Assembly (NCBI RefSeq): GCF_029953285.1
Contig: NZ_JASAOI010000091.1
Coordinates: 1 to 45,569, forward strand
Source of the DNA: Yinghuangia seranimata
GTDB lineage: Bacteria; Actinomycetota; Actinomycetes; Streptomycetales; Streptomycetaceae
Length of the DNA stretch: 45,569 bases
Reading direction: 5' to 3'
The position numbers and the translations under genes are program-made. Under the pieces are notes generated by a model. The model did no database searches. It had not been told where the DNA came from and was given only the letters and a program-made list of their open reading frames with translations. How positions within the stretch are numbered: position 1 is the first letter of the stretch; each line of letters starts with the position of its first letter. Shown here in pieces: positions 1-8,296 of this stretch.

Positions 1-1330
1 CAGGGGCAGCTGCCGGAGCGGCGACCGGAGCGGCCGGCGCCGCAACAGCCTCCGCCGGCGCCGCAACGGACTCGGCGGCCGGGGCCGCCGCCGGAGCGGG
101 CACGCCCGCGGTCGCGACGCCGACCGCACCCGCGGCACCCGCAGTGGCGACACCAGCGACCGCGGCACCGGCCGCGCCCGCGGCGACCGCCGCCATGTAC
201 GCCGCCGGGTCCATGCCCAGCCCGGCCGCCGCCAGCGCGGTGGCCTCACGCTCGTGCTGCAGCGCGGTGATCTTGCGCACGACGAACACCGCCGCCACCG
301 ACGCGAGCACCAGCAGCACCCGCAGCGAGCCGGAGACGTAGTCCGCCGTCCGCAGGTCCGGGGCGTCGTCCACGACGATGTCGTCGAAGTTCGGGTAGAG
401 GAACGTGCCGATCCACGGTGCCCACATCGCCAGCTGCAGCAGCACCCACCAGACCCACAGCGTCGCCTGGCGGCCCGGCGTCTTGCCGCCGCGCTCGGGG
501 GCGTGCTGGTCGCTCGCCTTCCAGACGTCGTGCGCGATCAGCTTCGGGAACCAGAACCACACGACGGGGCAGAACCAGCCGCCGATCGCCCAGCCGCGCG
601 CCAGGCGCTGCTTCGACGGGCCGAACAGGTCGACGTTGCACCGCGCGCGGTAGAACCAGATGACGAAGACCACGGCCGTCGCCGCCATCACCAGACCGGT
701 GAGGGTGGTCGACGCCACCACGAAGTTGTCGGCGTTGTCCGCGTCCCCCGACGAAACCGAAGAGGCGTCGTCGATGAGGTCGTTCAGCAGCGACGCGCGC
801 ATGAAGAACGCGACCATCGTGACGACCGCGCCCAGCGCCGAGACGCCGAGCAGCGCGTACAGCGCGACCGCGAGGCCCTTCAGCGGGCGGAACGGCTGCG
901 GCGGACGCCATCCGAACGGGGCGGTGCCGGGGTACCCGGGCATCCCCGGGTACGGCGCGGGCCCGCCCGGGAAGCCCGGCGCCGGAGCCGGTGCGCCGTA
1001 CGCGCCCGTCGGCATCCCCGGCATCCCCGGCTGGCCCGGGTACGCGCCCATGGGAGCCCCCATCGGAGCCCCGGCCGGCACACCGTACGGCTGCTGCACA
1101 GGCATCTGCGGCTGCGTCGCGTACGGGTTCTGCGCCGCATAGGGGTTGTGCGGGTAGGCGCCCTGAGCCGGGACGGCCTGCGCGGGCTGCCCGTAGGGGG
1201 CCGGGGCCGGCGGCTGCGGAGCGGCCGGGGCGCCCACGGGGGCGGGAACCGGCGGCGCTGCCAGCGCGGCACCACAGTGCGAACAGCGGTCGGCCTGGGT
1301 GGACCAGGTGCCGCAGGCGGGACAGAGCAC
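1..1330 (-). CDS. Zinc-ribbon DUF4328 membrane protein (3' end cut off)
   Basis: The reading frame is open from a GTG at 1330 to the left edge, giving at least 443 codons with the C-terminus missing. The N-terminus has a small zinc ribbon with Cys at residues 3, 6, 16 and 19. A Pro/Gly/Tyr-rich linker of about 115 residues follows. Next come about four hydrophobic segments with the W-R-P/W-x-x-G-W-F-x-P pattern typical of DUF4328. The visible tail is almost pure Ala-Pro-Val, probably disordered. A GAAGGG sequence lies 9 nt before the GTG. Function is unknown; family members are actinobacterial membrane proteins. The gene is divergent from the pabB-like gene. The family call is from remembered motifs and the start is moderately certain. 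Confidence 0.8.
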   Translation of the reverse strand, partial: MLCPACGTWSTQADRCSHCGAALAAPPVPAPVGAPAAPQPPAPAPYGQPAQAVPAQGAYPHNPYAAQNPYATQPQMPVQQPYGVPAGAPMGAPMGAYPGQPGMPGMPTGAYGAPAPAPGFPGGPAPYPGMPGYPGTAPFGWRPPQPFRPLKGLAVALYALLGVSALGAVVTMVAFFMRASLLNDLIDDASSVSSGDADNADNFVVASTTLTGLVMAATAVVFVIWFYRARCNVDLFGPSKQRLARGWAIGGWFCPVVWFWFPKLIAHDVWKASDQHAPERGGKTPGRQATLWVWWVLLQLAMWAPWIGTFLYPNFDDIVVDDAPDLRTADYVSGSLRVLLVLASVAAVFVVRKITALQHEREATALAAAGLGMDPAAYMAAVAAGAAGAAVAGVATAGAAGAVGVATAGVPAPAAAPAAESVAAPAEAVAAPAAPVAAPAAAP

Positions 1331-1754
1331 GGATGGAAACCCTTCGGTTACCGGTTGAACCAGCGATGGAGCAATCGGGACGGCGAAACGGAAATCAGCA
1401 GAAACAGGAGAAGAACAGCGCTTCGGCAACGGCCGCCGGACCGGGGCCCGACAGCACCCGCCCACCCCACGGGGCACGCGGACGGCGGGGGTACGCAAGC
1501 ATCGCCCGGCCCCCCGACACGGCATCATGCCGTGCCGCACGCGGCGCCGGAACGAGGTGTCCGGATCGAGATGCCGCGGTGCACGGATCCCGCACCGCCA
1601 CGTTTCGGGAACGTCCTTACAATAGGTGCCCATCCGGGGCCCGCGCCGGGGATAATCCCCCGCTCCCGTGCCCCAGTGTCCAGAGCCCCGACCGGGCCCT
1701 GGAACCCGCGACTTCCCGCGACATCCTGCGACCCGTGGATTCCGAGAACGACCT
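1331..1754. promoter_or_regulatory. Divergent intergenic region with two palindromes
   Basis: This 424-bp spacer separates the DUF4328 gene from the pabB-like gene. It holds a 17-bp palindrome at 1518-1534 (arms CACGGCAT and ATGCCGTG around one base). A second palindrome lies at 1648-1660 (GGGGAT-A-ATCCCC). A TACAAT at 1618-1623 could be a -10 element for the rightward gene, but no convincing -35 was seen. Both palindromes are plausible operators; which gene they control is inference. No small gene is supported. Confidence 0.4.
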
Positions 1755-2807
1755 GTGAACTCACTCCCCGCGCTCGCTCACCTCGGCGGACGGCTCGCGA
1801 CCGGCCTCCACGACGTCACCGACGACCCGGCCGCGCTCGACTCGAGCGGATTCTGGGCGGTCGTCGTGGACTTCGAGGGCGGCATGGTGTTCGCCCGCTT
1901 CTCCGACGTCCGCGAGGCGCCACTTCCGGCCGCGCCGTGGCGCGGCCCCGCGCCCGAGGCGTGGCGTACCTCGCTCGACGCCGACGCCTACCGCGACGGC
2001 GTCCGCCGCATCCGCGCGTACATCGAGCAGGGCGAGGTCTACCAGGTCAACCTGTGCCGCATGCTGACCGCGCCGCTGCCCGACCCCGAGCACGCCGACA
2101 TCGTCGGACTCGCCGGCCACCTCGCGCGCGGCAACCCGGCGCCCTACGGCGGTGTCATACGGCTGCCCCGGCACGGTGTCCACGTCGCCTGCGCGTCCCC
2201 CGAGCTGTACCTGCGGCGGCGCGGCGACCGCGTCGAGTCGGGGCCCATCAAGGGCACCGGCCGCACCGAGGCCGACCTGCTGCCCAAGGACTACGCCGAG
2301 AACATCATGATCGTCGACCTGGTGCGCAACGACCTCAGCCGCGCCAGCGCGATCGGGACCGTGACCGTCCCCGACCTGTGCATCGTCGAAAAGCACCCCG
2401 GACTCGTCCACCTCGTCTCGCTCGTCGACGGCCGGCTCGCCGAAGGCGCGGGCTGGCCCGAGCTGTTGGCCGCGACCTTCCCGCCCGGGTCGGTGAGCGG
2501 CGCCCCCAAGTCCAGCGCCATGCGCATCATCCGCGAACTCGAGCCCGTCCCGCGCGGCCCCTACTGCGGCGCCGTCGGCTGGGTCGACGCCGACCGGCGC
2601 GAAGGAGAGCTCGCGGTCGGCATCCGCAGCTTCTTCCTCGACGGTGAGGGTCACCTCAGGTTCGGCACCGGAGCGGGCATCACCTACGGTTCGGACCCGC
2701 AGGGCGAATGGGACGAGACCGAGCTCAAGGCCGACAACCTGCTGAGGGTCGCGGCCGGCGGCGGCCTCGACCACGACGACGGCACCACCGAGGGAGCGGG
2801 ACGATGA
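1755..2807 (+). CDS. pabB: Aminodeoxychorismate synthase component I-like, chorismate-binding
   Basis: 350-aa chorismate-binding enzyme. It probably makes 4-amino-4-deoxychorismate from chorismate with ammonia from a separate glutaminase, the first committed step to p-aminobenzoate and folate. The chorismate-binding fold covers residues 75 onward. PIKGT at 164-168 carries the Lys that favours aminodeoxychorismate synthase over anthranilate synthase (PIAGT). E182 lies in ENIMIVDLVRNDL, and FPPGSVSGAPK ends at residue 252. The GTG at 1755 was chosen because it opens a normal N-terminus; the frame runs upstream without homology. The stop overlaps the ATG of the next gene (ATGA), so the two are probably translationally coupled. 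A salicylate- or isochorismate-type role is less likely. Confidence 0.85.
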   Translation: MNSLPALAHLGGRLATGLHDVTDDPAALDSSGFWAVVVDFEGGMVFARFSDVREAPLPAAPWRGPAPEAWRTSLDADAYRDGVRRIRAYIEQGEVYQVNLCRMLTAPLPDPEHADIVGLAGHLARGNPAPYGGVIRLPRHGVHVACASPELYLRRRGDRVESGPIKGTGRTEADLLPKDYAENIMIVDLVRNDLSRASAIGTVTVPDLCIVEKHPGLVHLVSLVDGRLAEGAGWPELLAATFPPGSVSGAPKSSAMRIIRELEPVPRGPYCGAVGWVDADRREGELAVGIRSFFLDGEGHLRFGTGAGITYGSDPQGEWDETELKADNLLRVAAGGGLDHDDGTTEGAGR

Positions 2808-3637
2808 AGATATGGCTGGGGGACACCACCGGCGGCGGCCTGGTCCACGAAGAGGACGCCACGGTGTCCGTCGTGGACCACGGGTTCACCGTCGGCGACG
2901 GTGTGTTCGAGACCATGAAGGCGGTCGGCGGACAGGCCTTCGCGCTCACCCGCCACCTCCACCGGCTCACCCGCTCCGCGCGCGGCCTCGGCCTGCCGGA
3001 CCCCGACCACGAGCTGGTCCGCGAGGCCTGCGCCGAGGTCCTCTCCGCGAACCCGCTGGACGGCCCCGGCCGGCTCCGCATCACCTACACCGGCGGCCCC
3101 TCGCCCCTCGGCTCCGACCGCGGCGGCGCGCCCGCCACCCTCGTCGTCGCCCTCGGCGCCGCGAAGCCGCGCCCCGCGAGCACCGCCGTCGTCACCGTGC
3201 CCTGGACGCGCAACGAGCACGCCCCCACCACCGGGCTCAAGACCACCAGCTACGCCGACAACGTGGTGATGCTGGCGTACGCGGCCAAGCGGGGCGCCTC
3301 CGAGGCCCTCTTCGTCAACACCGCGGGCCTGCTGTGCGAGGGCACCGGCTCGAACGTGTTCGTCGCCCTCGGCGGGCGCCTGCTCACCCCCAAGCTGTCC
3401 GCGGGCTGCCTCGCGGGCATCACCCGCGCGCTCGTCCTCGAATGGTGCGACGCGGAGGAGGCCGACCTGCCGCTGTCCGTGCTCGCCGAAGCCGACGAGG
3501 TGTTCCTGACCTCCTCGCTGCGGGACGTCCAGGCCGTCCACCGCATCGACGACCGCGAGCTCGGCGAGCCCGGACCGCTGACGCGTGCGGCCACGGCGGC
3601 GTTCGAAGTCCGCGCCGCCGCCGACATCGACCCCTGA
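2804..3637 (+). CDS. pabC: Class IV PLP aminotransferase, probable aminodeoxychorismate lyase
   Basis: 277-aa fold-type IV PLP enzyme. It is most likely 4-amino-4-deoxychorismate lyase, which removes pyruvate to give p-aminobenzoate. The probable Schiff-base lysine is K146 in GLKTTSY. E179 in CEGTGSNVF matches the conserved cofactor-binding glutamate of the family. The N-terminal DHGFTVGDGVFETMK is the usual class IV opening. Its start overlaps the stop of the pabB-like gene by 4 nt, and this pairing is the main argument for lyase over branched-chain or D-amino-acid aminotransferase. Length fits the family. Downstream 3638-3759 shows no clear terminator. Confidence 0.83.
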   Translation: MKIWLGDTTGGGLVHEEDATVSVVDHGFTVGDGVFETMKAVGGQAFALTRHLHRLTRSARGLGLPDPDHELVREACAEVLSANPLDGPGRLRITYTGGPSPLGSDRGGAPATLVVALGAAKPRPASTAVVTVPWTRNEHAPTTGLKTTSYADNVVMLAYAAKRGASEALFVNTAGLLCEGTGSNVFVALGGRLLTPKLSAGCLAGITRALVLEWCDAEEADLPLSVLAEADEVFLTSSLRDVQAVHRIDDRELGEPGPLTRAATAAFEVRAAADIDP

Positions 3638-3759
3638 CCGGGCCGCGCGCCGCCCGCCCCGCGCCGGATTGACCCGCGCGCCGGGCGGGCAGCACCCCAT
3701 CGACGAGCCGATCGATCAGTACGTCGACCGGCACCGCGATCAGGACGGGGGCGGCCGAC

Positions 3760-4587
3760 GTGACCACCACACTGCGACCGGCACCGCACACCACGCGCCC
3801 GGTCGACGGTGCCGGCGACTGGTACGCGATCTGCGCCAACGGCCGCCCCATCGGCCGCCTCCACCTCGACGCGCACGGGCGGTGGGGCGACGGCACAGGA
3901 TGGATCGACCACGTCGAGGTCCTCGCCTCCCGACGCCGGCACGGCCACGGCTGCGTCGCCCTGCTCGCCGCCGAGGAGATACTGCGAGGCCGAGGCTGCG
4001 GCCGCGTCGCCGTCGAGGTCCCGGAAGGCAACCTCCCAGGCCTGCGCCTCGCGGCCACGCTCGGATACGCCTTCGACAGCCGCTACCTCGTGGCCCGCGT
4101 CCGCGGCGGCATCGGCGCCGCCCGCAGCATGCCCGACGCCCCGCGCGGCCTGACCCTCGCCCCCATGACCCCCGACGAGCACGCCGCCTGGACCGACGAC
4201 GCCTGGCTCCGCTGCGTCACCCTGCTCAGCGAGCAAGGCTGGTCCCTCCGCCACGCCGAAGCCCGCGCCCACGCCCGCCTCCGCGGCGGCGAGCAACGCC
4301 CCTACGCCCTACGCACCCCCACCCACGAACTCGCAGGCGTCGTCTGGCTGGACTCCTCCCCAACCACCCCCGGCCGCGCCGAAGTCCGAGCCCTCGAAGT
4401 CCCCACCCCCTGGCGAGGCCGCAGCCACGGCCGCCTCCTCCTCCGCACCGCCGAACACCTCGCCTACGCAGCCGGCCTGGGCGAACTAGGCCTGGAACTC
4501 GTAGGCCCCGTCCCAGCCGCCCGCCACATCGCGACCGCCATGGGCTACCGCACCCAATCCCGCCAACTCGGCAAACCCATCCTCTGA
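3760..4587 (+). CDS. Tandem GNAT-type N-acetyltransferase
   Basis: 275 aa from a GTG start preceded by a purine-rich GGACGGGGG. The first half (about 1-115) has a GNAT core: a VEVLASRRRHGHG acetyl-CoA loop, then an N-L-x-G-x-x-L-A-x-T-L-G-Y end. The second half (about 125-275) repeats it with VRALEVPTPWRGRSHG and ARHIATAMGY. So it is probably a two-domain GNAT protein. The acceptor substrate cannot be read from sequence. It follows the pabB/pabC pair on the same strand after 122 bp and may be read through from it. Confidence 0.75.
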   Translation: MTTTLRPAPHTTRPVDGAGDWYAICANGRPIGRLHLDAHGRWGDGTGWIDHVEVLASRRRHGHGCVALLAAEEILRGRGCGRVAVEVPEGNLPGLRLAATLGYAFDSRYLVARVRGGIGAARSMPDAPRGLTLAPMTPDEHAAWTDDAWLRCVTLLSEQGWSLRHAEARAHARLRGGEQRPYALRTPTHELAGVVWLDSSPTTPGRAEVRALEVPTPWRGRSHGRLLLRTAEHLAYAAGLGELGLELVGPVPAARHIATAMGYRTQSRQLGKPIL

Positions 4588-5383
4588 CAAGCCTTACCAG
4601 GATTGCGAGTTGGGAGGCCGAGGCGGCCGGACGCGGGCGCGACTGGGGGGCTACGCCAGCCACGCATGAGCCCGACGCACACGAGCCCCACTCTCGCGCG
4701 CCCGACTCGAACCCGACACCGCAGCGACGCCTGCGACGCCGACGGCCTGGCCACCCCACGCGCTCCCCGCCCGCATCAGACGGCGCGGCCCCGGTGACGT
4801 GCGAGCCCGGTGTACACGTAACCCACCTCGCCCGACCCGATCCGAGCCGAAACCGGCACCGTGGCAATGCACACGACCTCCGACCCCCCCCGCGCTCGGG
4901 CGATCGAGCCGAACTCGCGCCACGGGGAGGCCCGCGAGACCGGCCCTGCGTGGGCAGCCCCCTGCTCGACGCCAGTGCCCGCGCCTCTGCTCCGCACCAG
5001 CCCGGTCTCGCCCGCCCGCAAGTGGCGGCTCGGGCTGCGGGGGCGAAGGCGGCGCGGGTGGCGCGGCCGACTAGCCCACCCCTGCCCGCGAGCTCCCCGC
5101 CCGGGCGCGGCGGCCCGAGGCCGAGCGCCGAGCGCTGAGCCCGCGCTCGGGCGATCGAGCCGAACTCGCGCCACGGGGAGGTCTGCGAGACCGACCGCGT
5201 GCCCAGCCCCGCGCGCCGCGCTCACGCTGCGCTCGCGCTCGGTGCCTGCGTCCTCGCTCCGCGCCGGCCCGGTCTCGCTCGTCCGCGCGTGGCGGCTCGG
5301 GTTGTGGGGGCGAGAGCGCGCGGCCGTTCAGGGGCGCGTGCGGGCGCTCCCCGTCGCGGGTGTGGCGCGTGTGTGCGGTTCCG
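4588..5383. repeat. 796-bp non-coding region with a diverged direct duplication
   Basis: No credible gene was found between the GNAT and DsbA-like genes. A 40-bp block is exactly repeated at 4891-4930 and 5142-5181. A second, imperfect block repeats at about 4980-5056 and 5245-5321 in the same order. Together they look like a duplicated unit of about 250-265 bp with internal indels. The open frames here change with each unit and lack start signals, so they are treated as shadows. A role is unknown. Confidence 0.65.
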
Positions 5384-5893
5384 TCAGTGGCCCTGGGCCG
5401 TCAGGAGGTCCTCGATGCGTTGGCGGATGCCGGTCTGGTCGAGGTGGGCGTCGAGGAATTCGCCGGCTACCTCGTAGGTCGGGGTGCCCTTGACGCCGAT
5501 GGCGGCGCCTTCGGCTTCGTCGGCGTCTACCTGGAAGATGTGGCGGCCGTCGATCAGGGCGAGCTCCAGCTCGTCGGCGTCGAGGCCGAGGTCGGCGGCG
5601 ATTTCCACCAGCAGGCGTTCGGCGGCCGGGCCCTTTGCGGCGGCCAGGTCTTCGACGCGGGCGAGGACGGCTTCGACGTAGGGCCACAGGGCGCCCTGGG
5701 CGCGGGCCTCCTCGGCGGCCTGGGCCGCGATGTGGGCGTGCTTGTGCTTTTCGAGGGGGAAGTGCCGGAGCTCCACGACGAGTTCGGGGCCGAAGCGGGC
5801 GCGCAGGGCGGCCAGGTCGGTGAGGGCGGTGCGGCAGTCGGGGCACTGCAGTTCGCACCAGATGTCGACGCGAGGAGGGCGCGGAGAGCTCAT
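5384..5893 (-). CDS. DsbA-family / thioredoxin-fold oxidoreductase
   Basis: 169-aa thioredoxin-fold protein. The CPDC redox motif is at residues 17-20, and the cis-proline is P138 in KGTPTYEV. An alpha-helical insert lies between them, as in DsbA and FrnE-like proteins. There is no signal peptide or lipobox, so it should act in the cytoplasm, perhaps as a disulphide reductase or isomerase. The start is ATG at 5893. It is divergent from the small membrane-protein gene at 6000, with a 106-bp shared promoter region. Its substrate is unknown. Confidence 0.85.
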   Translation of the reverse strand: MSSPRPPRVDIWCELQCPDCRTALTDLAALRARFGPELVVELRHFPLEKHKHAHIAAQAAEEARAQGALWPYVEAVLARVEDLAAAKGPAAERLLVEIAADLGLDADELELALIDGRHIFQVDADEAEGAAIGVKGTPTYEVAGEFLDAHLDQTGIRQRIEDLLTAQGH

Positions 5894-5999
5894 AACCGCC
5901 AGTCTTCCAGGTGGAGACGGGTACTCGGTCTCCAGTACGACGCCCGCAGCGCGCGCGTGCGGGCACTATGGAGGTGTTCCGTCGTGGAGGGAGCACGTG

Positions 6000-6545
6000 A
6001 TGTCCGGCGCAGGTGTGGTGACCGGGGCCGTATGCGCGGCACTGACCGGGCTGGGGTTCGTGCTGGCGGTGCAGTCCGCCCAGAAGGGCAGGTATCTGCG
6101 GGCGACCCGCTGGGTCGGCCTCGCGCTCATCCCCATCGGGCTGTACCTGACGGGTCTGGCGACGCTGGGCCGCAGGGTGGGGTCCGCGGTGGCCGACTGG
6201 GCGACCGACCTGGCCTTCGGTGTGACGGCGTGGGCCGGCGTCGCGGTGCTGGCGGTGTCCGTCGGGCTGCTGCTGGTCGTACGGATGATCGGCGCGCGGA
6301 GCGGTGACGACTCCCCGCCGGCCCCCGAGGCGTCGGGCCGGTCGTCGATCGACGCGTTGCTCAGCGGGGGCGGCCCGAGCGCGTCCGGCCGGAGCCTGCC
6401 GCAGTCGACGTCGGGCCAGGCGCAAGGCCAGCCCGCGCAGCGTCCTGGGAAGCCGGCCAAACAACCGCGTGGGCGGCGTGGCGACAGCGGCCTCGGCCCG
6501 GAGTTCGACGAGATCGAGGAGATCCTCCGCAGGCGGGGAATCTAA
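6000..6545 (+). CDS. Small conserved membrane protein, function unknown
   Basis: 181 aa. ATG at 6000 was chosen because GGAGGGAGC lies just upstream; the frame extends further left without a good start. Three hydrophobic segments are visible at about residues 4-24, 36-56 and 68-95. A Ser/Gly/Pro/Gln-rich cytoplasmic region follows. The C-terminus is acidic then basic and ends EFDEIEEILRRRGI. That tail resembles a conserved motif of Streptomyces membrane proteins of unknown function. No catalytic motif was found. Confidence 0.7.
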   Translation: MSGAGVVTGAVCAALTGLGFVLAVQSAQKGRYLRATRWVGLALIPIGLYLTGLATLGRRVGSAVADWATDLAFGVTAWAGVAVLAVSVGLLLVVRMIGARSGDDSPPAPEASGRSSIDALLSGGGPSASGRSLPQSTSGQAQGQPAQRPGKPAKQPRGRRGDSGLGPEFDEIEEILRRRGI

Positions 6546-6912
6546 CCCTGGGAACCGCGCTTTTCCGCCGGATAGCGATGGCGGGTTTGACGCGCGCTTG
6601 TGAATCCGGTCACTTCCGGGCGGACGCGAAGGCCGCCGCGACGCGACATCCATGATGCGTCCCAGTGGATATGTATGCGCGAATAACCGGGAAGTTCAGG
6701 CAATTCCCAGGAACCCCTGAGCTTCACCCTCGGCGAGCACCGTAGATCTATCGACTCCGGCCAGATCCGGCATCGGATAGGACGCTCTTACGAGAAATGC
6801 GAACGCCGGGCGCGACCGTCATCCATGGCCTTCGAACCGCCCGGGCGCGGCGCCGTGGCCGACCGCCCCAACCGGTGCGTGGCGAGAAGTCGACAACGCT
6901 CCCGGGGACGCA

Positions 6913-6959
6913 GAAGCCGACCGGACCCTCTTCCCCGAGTGGGAGGTCCGGTCGGCTTC
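6913..6959. terminator. 15-bp perfect hairpin, probable bidirectional terminator
   Basis: Arms GAAGCCGACCGGACC (6913-6927) and its exact complement (6945-6959) enclose a 17-nt loop. There is no U-tract on either side, as is common in high-GC actinobacteria. It lies downstream of both flanking convergent genes. Confidence 0.5.
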
Positions 6960-7031
6960 CGGGCTACTGCAAGGTGCTTGGATCCCGTGGGAGCCGCCCC
7001 GCCGCGCCGCCCCTGCGGGCCCGTTGATGTC

Positions 7032-7052
7032 CGGTCGGTTGGCGACCGACCG
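7032..7052 (-). terminator. 8-bp hairpin just after ssgB
   Basis: CGGTCGGT/ACCGACCG with a 5-nt loop starts 28 nt beyond the ssgB stop on the reverse strand. It is a likely first 3' hairpin of the ssgB transcript. No U-run follows. Confidence 0.4.
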
Positions 7053-7079
7053 CGCAGGCCAGAGGGGGTGGCGGAAGGA

Positions 7080-7493
7080 TCAGCTCTCGGCGAGGATCTG
7101 CGAGAGCTCGCGGTCGAGGTCGAAGTAGCGGTGTTCGGCACCGGGCGCGACCGCGGCGTTGGTGCGCTTCAGGAACGACTCGAGCGCCCGCGCGGGAGCC
7201 TCGAGAAGCGCCTCGCCCTCCGGGGAGCTCAGCGCGATACACACGATGCCCTGGCCGTGGCTTCGGGACGGCCACACGCGGACATCTCCGGTGCCGGAAG
7301 GCTGGCGCAGCCCTTCGGCGAGCAGGTCGCGGGCGAACACCCAGTCGACCGTCTCATCCGCACCGGTGTGGAAAGTGGCATGCACCGCGTAGGGGTCCGA
7401 CGAGTCGTAGCGCAGTCCCGCGGGGACGGGAAGCGAAGACTCGGCGGAGACGACGAGGCGCAGGTGCAGCTCGCAGCTGACCGTGGTGTTCAT
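7080..7493 (-). CDS. ssgB: Sporulation-specific cell-division activator SsgB
   Basis: 137 aa, matching SsgB closely in remembered sequence and length: MNTTVSCELHLRL start, YAVHATFHTG, VRVWPSRSHGQG, LSSPEGEALLEAPARA and the SQILAES end. In Streptomyces, SsgB works with SsgA and recruits FtsZ to future sporulation septa. The start was set at the ATG at 7493 by family alignment. Another ATG lies 9 nt upstream, closer to the AAAGG sequence, so a 140-aa form is possible. It is divergent from the PGPGW gene, with a LexA-type box between them. It implies a sporulating, mycelial host. Confidence 0.95.
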   Translation of the reverse strand: MNTTVSCELHLRLVVSAESSLPVPAGLRYDSSDPYAVHATFHTGADETVDWVFARDLLAEGLRQPSGTGDVRVWPSRSHGQGIVCIALSSPEGEALLEAPARALESFLKRTNAAVAPGAEHRYFDLDRELSQILAES

Positions 7494-7550
7494 AAGCGCC
7501 ATGGCCTTTCGCTCAGTGTGCGCTCGGGGATTCGCACTCGGCGTTCGCAA

Positions 7551-7577
7551 CATCCCACCTACACGCCGTTCGTAAAC
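7551..7577 (-). promoter_or_regulatory. Candidate sigma-H-type promoter of ssgB
   Basis: On the reverse strand GTTT (7574-7577), 17 bp and GGGATG (7551-7556) resemble the GTTT/GGGTAT pattern of the stress sigma factor SigH, which is reported to control ssgB in S. coelicolor. The -10 differs at two of six positions. The predicted start would give a leader of about 50 nt. Assignment is inference. Confidence 0.35.
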
Positions 7578-7693
7578 GTCGTTGCCCGATATACGCGGCT
7601 CTGGGTACTCCTTAAGAGCGAAGTCCCCGCGAAACCCGCCAATGGTCCCGTGTACGCCCCGTAGAGGCGTCCCAGACGCGCCGTCGCATGGGG

Positions 7694-7705
7694 GAACACA
7701 TGTTC
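7694..7705. promoter_or_regulatory. LexA (SOS) box between ssgB and the PGPGW gene
   Basis: GAACACATGTTC fits the actinobacterial LexA consensus GAACN4GTTC exactly and is identical in all 12 bases to the box before ruvC. It lies 89 nt before the PGPGW start and about 200 nt before ssgB. It sits near where the -35 of the rightward gene would fall, which would suit repression. Confidence 0.75.
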
Positions 7706-7793
7706 ACTCGCGGCTCTCCCTTGTACCGTGGTCCGACCCGCGCGAGGTGTGCGGGTCGCGCTGCTTTGAGGCGAGAGACGAGGGGAACAACGG

Positions 7794-8246
7794 ATGGACA
7801 CGGGCGCCGTTCCCGACGCCGACGCGACGACGGCCGGACCCGAAACGGCCGACGAGCGGTCCCAGGTGCCCCGTCCGCGTCACCACACCTCACGCGCCCC
7901 GCACTTCGTGAAACGTTCCCGCACGCTCCACCTCACGTGGCAGATCGGCGTCGCCATCGTGGGCTTCGCGGTCATCGCGGCGGGCATGGCGATGATGGTG
8001 CTGCCCGGCCCCGGCATCCCGGCGCTGCTGGTGGGCCTCGCGATCCTGGGGACCGAGTTCGTCTGGGCGCAGCGCACGCTGCTGTGGACGAAGGACCAGG
8101 CGGCCAAGGCGGCGCAGCGGGCGCTGGACCCGCGCACGCGGCGCCGGAACATGATCATCCTGACCGCGGGCTGCGTGCTGATCGCCGCGACCGCCGGCGG
8201 TTACCTGCTGACGTTCGGCCTCGTCCTGCCGTGGCAGGTGTGGTGA
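7794..8246 (+). CDS. PGPGW-type (TIGR02611-like) membrane protein
   Basis: 150 aa. A polar N-terminus of about 45 residues precedes a hydrophobic hairpin carrying the MMVLPGPGIPALLVGLAILG signature of the PGPGW/TIGR02611 family. A basic loop (TKDQAAKAAQRALDPRTRRR) follows, then a last membrane helix. Function is unknown. The ATG at 7794 has GAGGGGA seven nt upstream. A LexA-type box in its promoter region predicts induction by DNA damage. The location next to ssgB is notable. Confidence 0.8.
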   Translation: MDTGAVPDADATTAGPETADERSQVPRPRHHTSRAPHFVKRSRTLHLTWQIGVAIVGFAVIAAGMAMMVLPGPGIPALLVGLAILGTEFVWAQRTLLWTKDQAAKAAQRALDPRTRRRNMIILTAGCVLIAATAGGYLLTFGLVLPWQVW

Positions 8247-8296
8247 CGGCCGTGGCCAAAAGCCCCTCGTCGATGCGGTAGGGTTCTTCCTGGCCC

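Larger units (their letters stand above)
6546..7079. other. 534-bp intergenic region with two hairpins, no gene seen
   Basis: This spacer lies between the convergent ends of the membrane-protein gene and ssgB. The part from 6550 to 6800 is less GC-rich than its surroundings. Two perfect stems follow: 15 bp at 6913-6927/6945-6959 and 8 bp at 7032-7039/7045-7052. Frames across it lack ribosome-binding sites and homology. It may hold terminators for both genes and possibly a small RNA, but no transcript start was identified. Confidence 0.5.

Noticed and set aside
254-2647. 797-codon open frame crossing DUF4328 and pabB
   Set aside because: Arg/His/Pro-rich product typical of a GC-rich shadow frame; it spans two real, divergent genes.
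1755-2807. Anthranilate synthase assignment
   Set aside because: PIKGT rather than PIAGT and coupling to a class IV aminotransferase favour aminodeoxychorismate synthase.
4588-5383. Small protein genes in the duplicated gap
   Set aside because: Frames lack ribosome-binding sites, change between repeat copies and show no domain pattern.
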